Shown in pieces: positions 60,264-64,000 of a stretch of DNA of 64,000 nucleotides. Both the position numbers and the translations under genes were made by a program. Position 1 is the first letter of the stretch. The number at the start of each line of letters is the position of its first letter. Origin of the DNA: Phyllostachys edulis (Eukaryota > Streptophyta > Magnoliopsida > Poales > Poaceae); contig CM070550.1 of NCBI GenBank assembly GCA_036346405.1, forward strand, positions 18,004,549 through 18,068,548, in the 5' to 3' direction. The notes under the pieces were generated by a model. It was not told the DNA's origin. It saw only the letters and a program-made list of their open reading frames with translations, and did not search any database.

Positions 60264-61086
60264 AAGGTCAAGACCCGCTCGGATGGCTCTGGAGCATGGT
60301 CGTGACTACAATGAGACCTTTGCTTCTGTTGCCCATATGACCACTATTCGCACTCTCCTTGTTGTGGTCTCTATTTGACAGTGGTCCATCTCTCAGCTGG
60401 ACGTCAAGGATGTCTTTCTCAATGGTGAGCTGCATGAGGAGGTCAACATACAGCCACCACCAGGCATTCTGTCCCTGATGGTATGGTTTGTCGCCTTTGC
60501 CGCTCTCTCTATGGGCTCAAGCAAGCCCCTCGTACTTGGTTTGACCACTTATCCTCTGTTGTCACTATTGTCGGCTTCTCCACTAGTGATCACGACCCTG
60601 TCCTTTTTGTACATACCTCTCCTCGGGGTCGGATACTCCTCCTTCTCTATATGGATGATATGATCATTACTGGGGATGACTCTCGGTACATTGATTTTAT
60701 GAAGGAGCGTCTCAGGGAGCAATTTTTGATGTCTGGTTTGGGTCCTCTTTGTTACTTCCTTGGGATTGAGGTCTTTTCTATGCTTGAGGGCTACTACCTC
60801 TCCTAAGAGAAGTACATTCATGATATCTTTACTCATACTTGTCTCACTGATCAACGCATGGTGTACACTCCTATGGAGCTTAGTGTTTACCTTTGGCCCA
60901 CTGATGGAGAGTCTATTGAGAATCTCACTCGCTACCGCCATGTTATCGGGAGCCTCGTCTACCTTGGGATCACTCGACTTGATATTTCTCACCCAGTTCA
61001 CATTCTAAGTCAATTCATTTATGCTCCCACTCAGCTCCACTACAGTTGCTTTGTTCGTGTTCTACGATATCTTTGCAGGACCATTG
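60264..61086 (+). pseudogene. RT remnant of the second copia, right part
   Basis: Coding resumes with KVKTRSDGS directly after the insertion. It continues through QLDVKDVFLNGELHEEV near 60400, LYMDDMIITGDD at about 60650 (YVDD changed to YMDD), FLGIEVFSMLEGYYLS and a stop, then GSLVYLGITRLDISHPVHIL near 60950. It ends abruptly at 61086. Confidence 0.85.
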
Positions 61087-61230
61087 TGTGAGAGCCCCAG
61101 GAGATTTAACTTGTAATGCTTAACCTTCCAATTGGTCCTAGCATCACAAGAGAAATATCCCGCTCTCGGTGTATTATGTACCTCTCAAGAGCAGTACACA
61201 TACACCTTCACAAACAATATCAAGTCATAC

Positions 61231-62095
61231 TGATACGGGGTCGCCCGATCTTCTCGACGTAGGATCAAGATACTCACGTGTGGCCTCTCGAATCGTAGTG
61301 ATCCTCCGTTGCCAATGCAAGAACGAACACTCTTTAATTCGCAAGAACACACGCGCCGGACTTCACGACCACCAAGCGAAACCCTATCGCTCCCAATTCC
61401 CAAATGAAAGGTTGAGCGATCTTGATTTAGATGAACTCTCAATTTCCCTCATGATGAATTGGTCACCATGGAAGAACTCTCAAAGCAATCTATTAATCTC
61501 AAAATACCTGGTCCCTGATACAACCGAGAGGCATAGTATTTATGGCGTCCTATTATTTCGCACACGCTCGCCAACACATGGAAACCGATTCCGATTCAGC
61601 CGGCCTCCAACCGACTAAACAAATAAAACAAACTGCCTCACAGGGCATACCGAAAGGACTCAACAAATAAAGAAAAACGTGACCTTGAGGACTCGGCCAG
61701 AACCTTGGCTTGTAGGTCACGTGAGCCAACTAACAGGTCACTTGACCATGACTTGACCATGAATAGATAATGTGGCTAGCTAATCTCATTCATGACCGTA
61801 ACAAATTATTTGTGGTGCTTCTTCCTTTCTTTTCTTAGCCACACCTTCCTTAATTGTTGGTTGAAGTAGTAGCTCCATCTAGTACTGTTATATGGCTTTG
61901 ACCTTGGTCCTCTCCTCATACCTAATTATACACAAAACACTAGAATTAGGTAGTAGCAATTTCTCATCAAAGATAAATTCTTTAAAGAACAAATTCACCT
62001 GCTGTTGTAGTTTCTTTGCTCGTGCTCTTGTAATCGGCCCTGTTGGTTCAATGAGAGGAGATGAAGGGGCAGGTTCAGTCGGGATGTCCTCATCA
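61231..62095 (-). repeat. Second solo LTR of the same gypsy family
   Basis: Plus-strand ends are TGATACGGGGTC and ATGTCCTCATCA, 865 bp. The perfect duplication CATAC is at 61226-61230 and 62096-62100. The - strand again carries a GPITRARAKKLQQQVN tail. It is inserted in the LTR that spans 61087-64000. Confidence 0.88.
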
Positions 62096-62246
62096 CATAC
62101 ACAAAGTCGTACCAATACCACAATCTTCATAATTTACAACATAATGAACATACAAGGTCCAGTTTTCATACATAGAGCCGACCGGCCAAACGACATGATA
62201 AATATCAAGTACGCAGCGGAAAACATTGAATAAATTGAAATAAAAG

Positions 62247-62388
62247 GGGGACTTCATAATTTGCCACTATGAGATAGATGGATTACAGAATTTGCCCCCC
62301 ATGTGTCTATGACATGTGGGTCCAGGACCCACATGGGTAAATCCTTAAATCTATCTATTCACTGTGGCAAATTATGAATTATTCCAAA
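62247..62388. mobile_element. Small foldback MITE
   Basis: gacttcataatttgccacta at the left pairs with tgtggcaaattatgaatt at the right, and the arms continue through agatagatgga/tctatctatt. The centre has catgtgggtcc facing ggacccacatg. About 140 bp, non-coding; the class was not determined. Confidence 0.6.
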
Positions 62389-64000
62389 ATAAAACCATGA
62401 ATTAACCAGTATTAGAGTCCCAATGGCTTACCATAACCCGCAGGGCAACCGACTGGGGTTAAACCATAGCAAATCGATGTTTATTGCACATCTTTCCTTG
62501 CCGATTCGATCTCAACACCTGCTATCCAAATTAGTAAATAAAAGCAAACAACGAGTACATGAATATACTCCGCAAGACTTTACCAAGCCTATACATAACT
62601 ACATGAAAACTCTACTCAATGGAGAAGGCTATAGGGTTTGTTTTCAGCACAAAACAATATTTCAATTGAAATACAAGTAGTAGATTTAAATCACAAGTGA
62701 ACAAACATTTTTAATATTTCAAATAACAACGAGTAATTAACATTAGACACCAACCAAACATCAACAGGTGGCTGCCCCTGCAGCAACCAAACATAGCATG
62801 AGAACCCACTCCCAATGCCACCCGATCAAGTTTTAAGTTTAAATTCCAAAATGTTGAGTCTAACTCTCGAAAAACCTCCCCAAGCGTGTCCAAAATCAAG
62901 GACTTGGCTATTCGAATATATTATACCCTGCAGGGGTGTACAACTTTACCCACACGCTAGACCGCTCCTTTTCCAGGCCATGAAGCACACTTCCGAAGGT
63001 ATACTAGCAGAGCTAAGTCTAACGAGACGTTTTCCAATGCAATGAATCAACTAGTAACCACCCATATGGGGGTTAACCATCCGTGAACCGTCCAAACGGG
63101 GCTCCCACGGAGGACCCATACGATGTGTCGGAGTCATCAGCCCAGTCTCGGCAACTGCCGATGCTCCTCATGTGAGGGAACCTACCCGGATCCCACCCCG
63201 CACATTCCCAACAACAACAGAATATTTTTATCCCTAACCACTACCACCCGCAACTCAGAGTCAATGCACAACAAAGTACTAAGTTAAGAGGGGTCACATA
63301 ATCCCCTCATGTGGATGCACGAAATAATGCTTGGATCAGTGTAACAAGATGTTCGGTCCTTGTTGACTTGGGCACACAACCACACACCCGACAAACACAC
63401 TATTCAACCATGTGCCCTAGTTCAAATCATTTTTATTTGCAAATTTAGTTTTCAAATTATAACATCACAGGGTACAGGACGTAGCATAATAAAAATAATT
63501 TATGTGATCAAGATTATCGACAAAGTCGACAACCGCCTAATCTATCGGAAGCTAAGCATTGCTAAGCATCACATCGAATCAGCATAAATAGACCATATAA
63601 CATCCACCAGACTCTAATTCACTAGAGGAAATATTAACTTGGGCCAGTGGTAGAGGATGAACAATTTTAGGGAATCCATGCAATAGGATTAGCCACCTCT
63701 AATCGACAAAATAACTTGACAAATAAAGCATGTATGCATATAGTTGCAAACAAGATAATAGTTTGGAATATAATAGGATCAATATGCATCAAAGGATGGG
63801 TGCTTGCCATTGCTTGCTAGGACTCTGGACATTCTCATGAACATCTCAATTGCACTCCTGAATCACTGTCATCTAACGAAAAGGATCGACAAAGCGAAAG
63901 CATCGAATAAACACCAAAATTCCAAATGTCTCAAAAAATTATGAAATTAATACATAAAATAGATTATGAATTTATATGAATTTATAAATAAAAATTAATT

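Larger units (their letters stand above)
53311..61086 (+). mobile_element. Second short-LTR Ty1/copia element, 3' truncated and interrupted
   Basis: The left LTR is about 53311-53428, starting TGTTAGATGTTAGATATG, with the primer site TGATATCAGAGC at 53429-53440. It is related in plan and protein sequence to the copia at 30963. The coding is split by a solo LTR (56804-60263) and resumes in the RT. The element stops at 61086, where a gypsy LTR begins, so RNase H and the 3' LTR are missing. Confidence 0.85.
61087..64000 (-). repeat. Gypsy-type LTR running off the window, with nested elements
   Basis: It begins at TGTGAGAGCCCC, where the copia RT is cut. On the - strand it shares the block gggtaaagttgtac...ctgcag...ttcgaatagcc (about 62960-62905) with the LTRs at 1 and 12313, so it is a distant relative in opposite orientation. 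It contains the solo LTR 61231-62095 and a small MITE. No coding domain is seen. The outer end is beyond 64000. Confidence 0.6.

Noticed and set aside
1..64000. CRISPR arrays, bacterial operons or toxin systems
   Set aside because: No short regularly spaced repeats of that kind, no prokaryotic gene layout; all real genes have introns.

Overview
This is nuclear DNA of a grass, most likely rice (Oryza) or a close relative. The protein genes have plant intron and exon structure with GT/AG splice sites, a GC-rich 5' end and AT-rich introns. Dense nested LTR retrotransposons, Tourist-type MITEs and hAT elements fill the gaps. The HDR protein built here resembles what I recall of rice HDR on chromosome 3; that is memory, not a search.

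Four protein-coding genes and one tRNA gene look real. From left to right: (1) HDR (ispH), + strand, 5736-8948, 10 exons, 457 aa, the last enzyme of the plastid MEP isoprenoid pathway; (2) a type II membrane glycosyltransferase of the Nucleotid_trans/GT77 kind, - strand, 11615-9862, 3 exons, 345 aa, convergent with HDR; (3) a leishmanolysin-like (M8) zinc metallopeptidase with EGF-like modules, - strand, 40956-27634, 16 exons, 831 aa, with a copia element in intron 9; (4) tRNA-Val(CAC), - strand, 47639-47566; (5) a small protein with a plastid-type N-terminus, - strand, 52630-51163, 3 exons, 129 aa, function not recognised. All exon joins keep phase, which is the main support for the models.

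The rest is mobile DNA. 1-1440 is an LTR fragment. 1441-5160 holds degenerate repeats, including a 340-bp tandem duplication. 12313 to about 26310 is a long gypsy-type LTR split by a complete Sirevirus-like copia element (14892-25714). 30963-36072 is a short-LTR copia inside the metallopeptidase gene. 41725-42448 is a Tourist-like MITE. About 43275-45640 is a compound foldback element. 46245-47487 and 48268-49282 are two related hAT elements that captured gene fragments, one of a cytochrome P450 and one of a class III peroxidase. 53311-61086 is a second short-LTR copia, broken by a solo Sirevirus-type LTR that itself carries a gypsy solo LTR. 61087-64000 is another gypsy LTR, again containing a solo LTR and a small MITE. 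Target-site duplications are readable for most of these insertions, so the order of insertion can be reconstructed.

The genes do not form an operon or an evident pathway. HDR and the small protein probably act in plastids, the glycosyltransferase in the Golgi, and the metallopeptidase in the secretory system. I see no CRISPR, bacterial or toxin system. The most unusual observations are the two gene-capturing hAT elements, an intact retrotransposon ORF with five CxxC motifs in a coiled-coil-like region, and palindromic GGTCnGACC arrays in Sirevirus-type LTRs.
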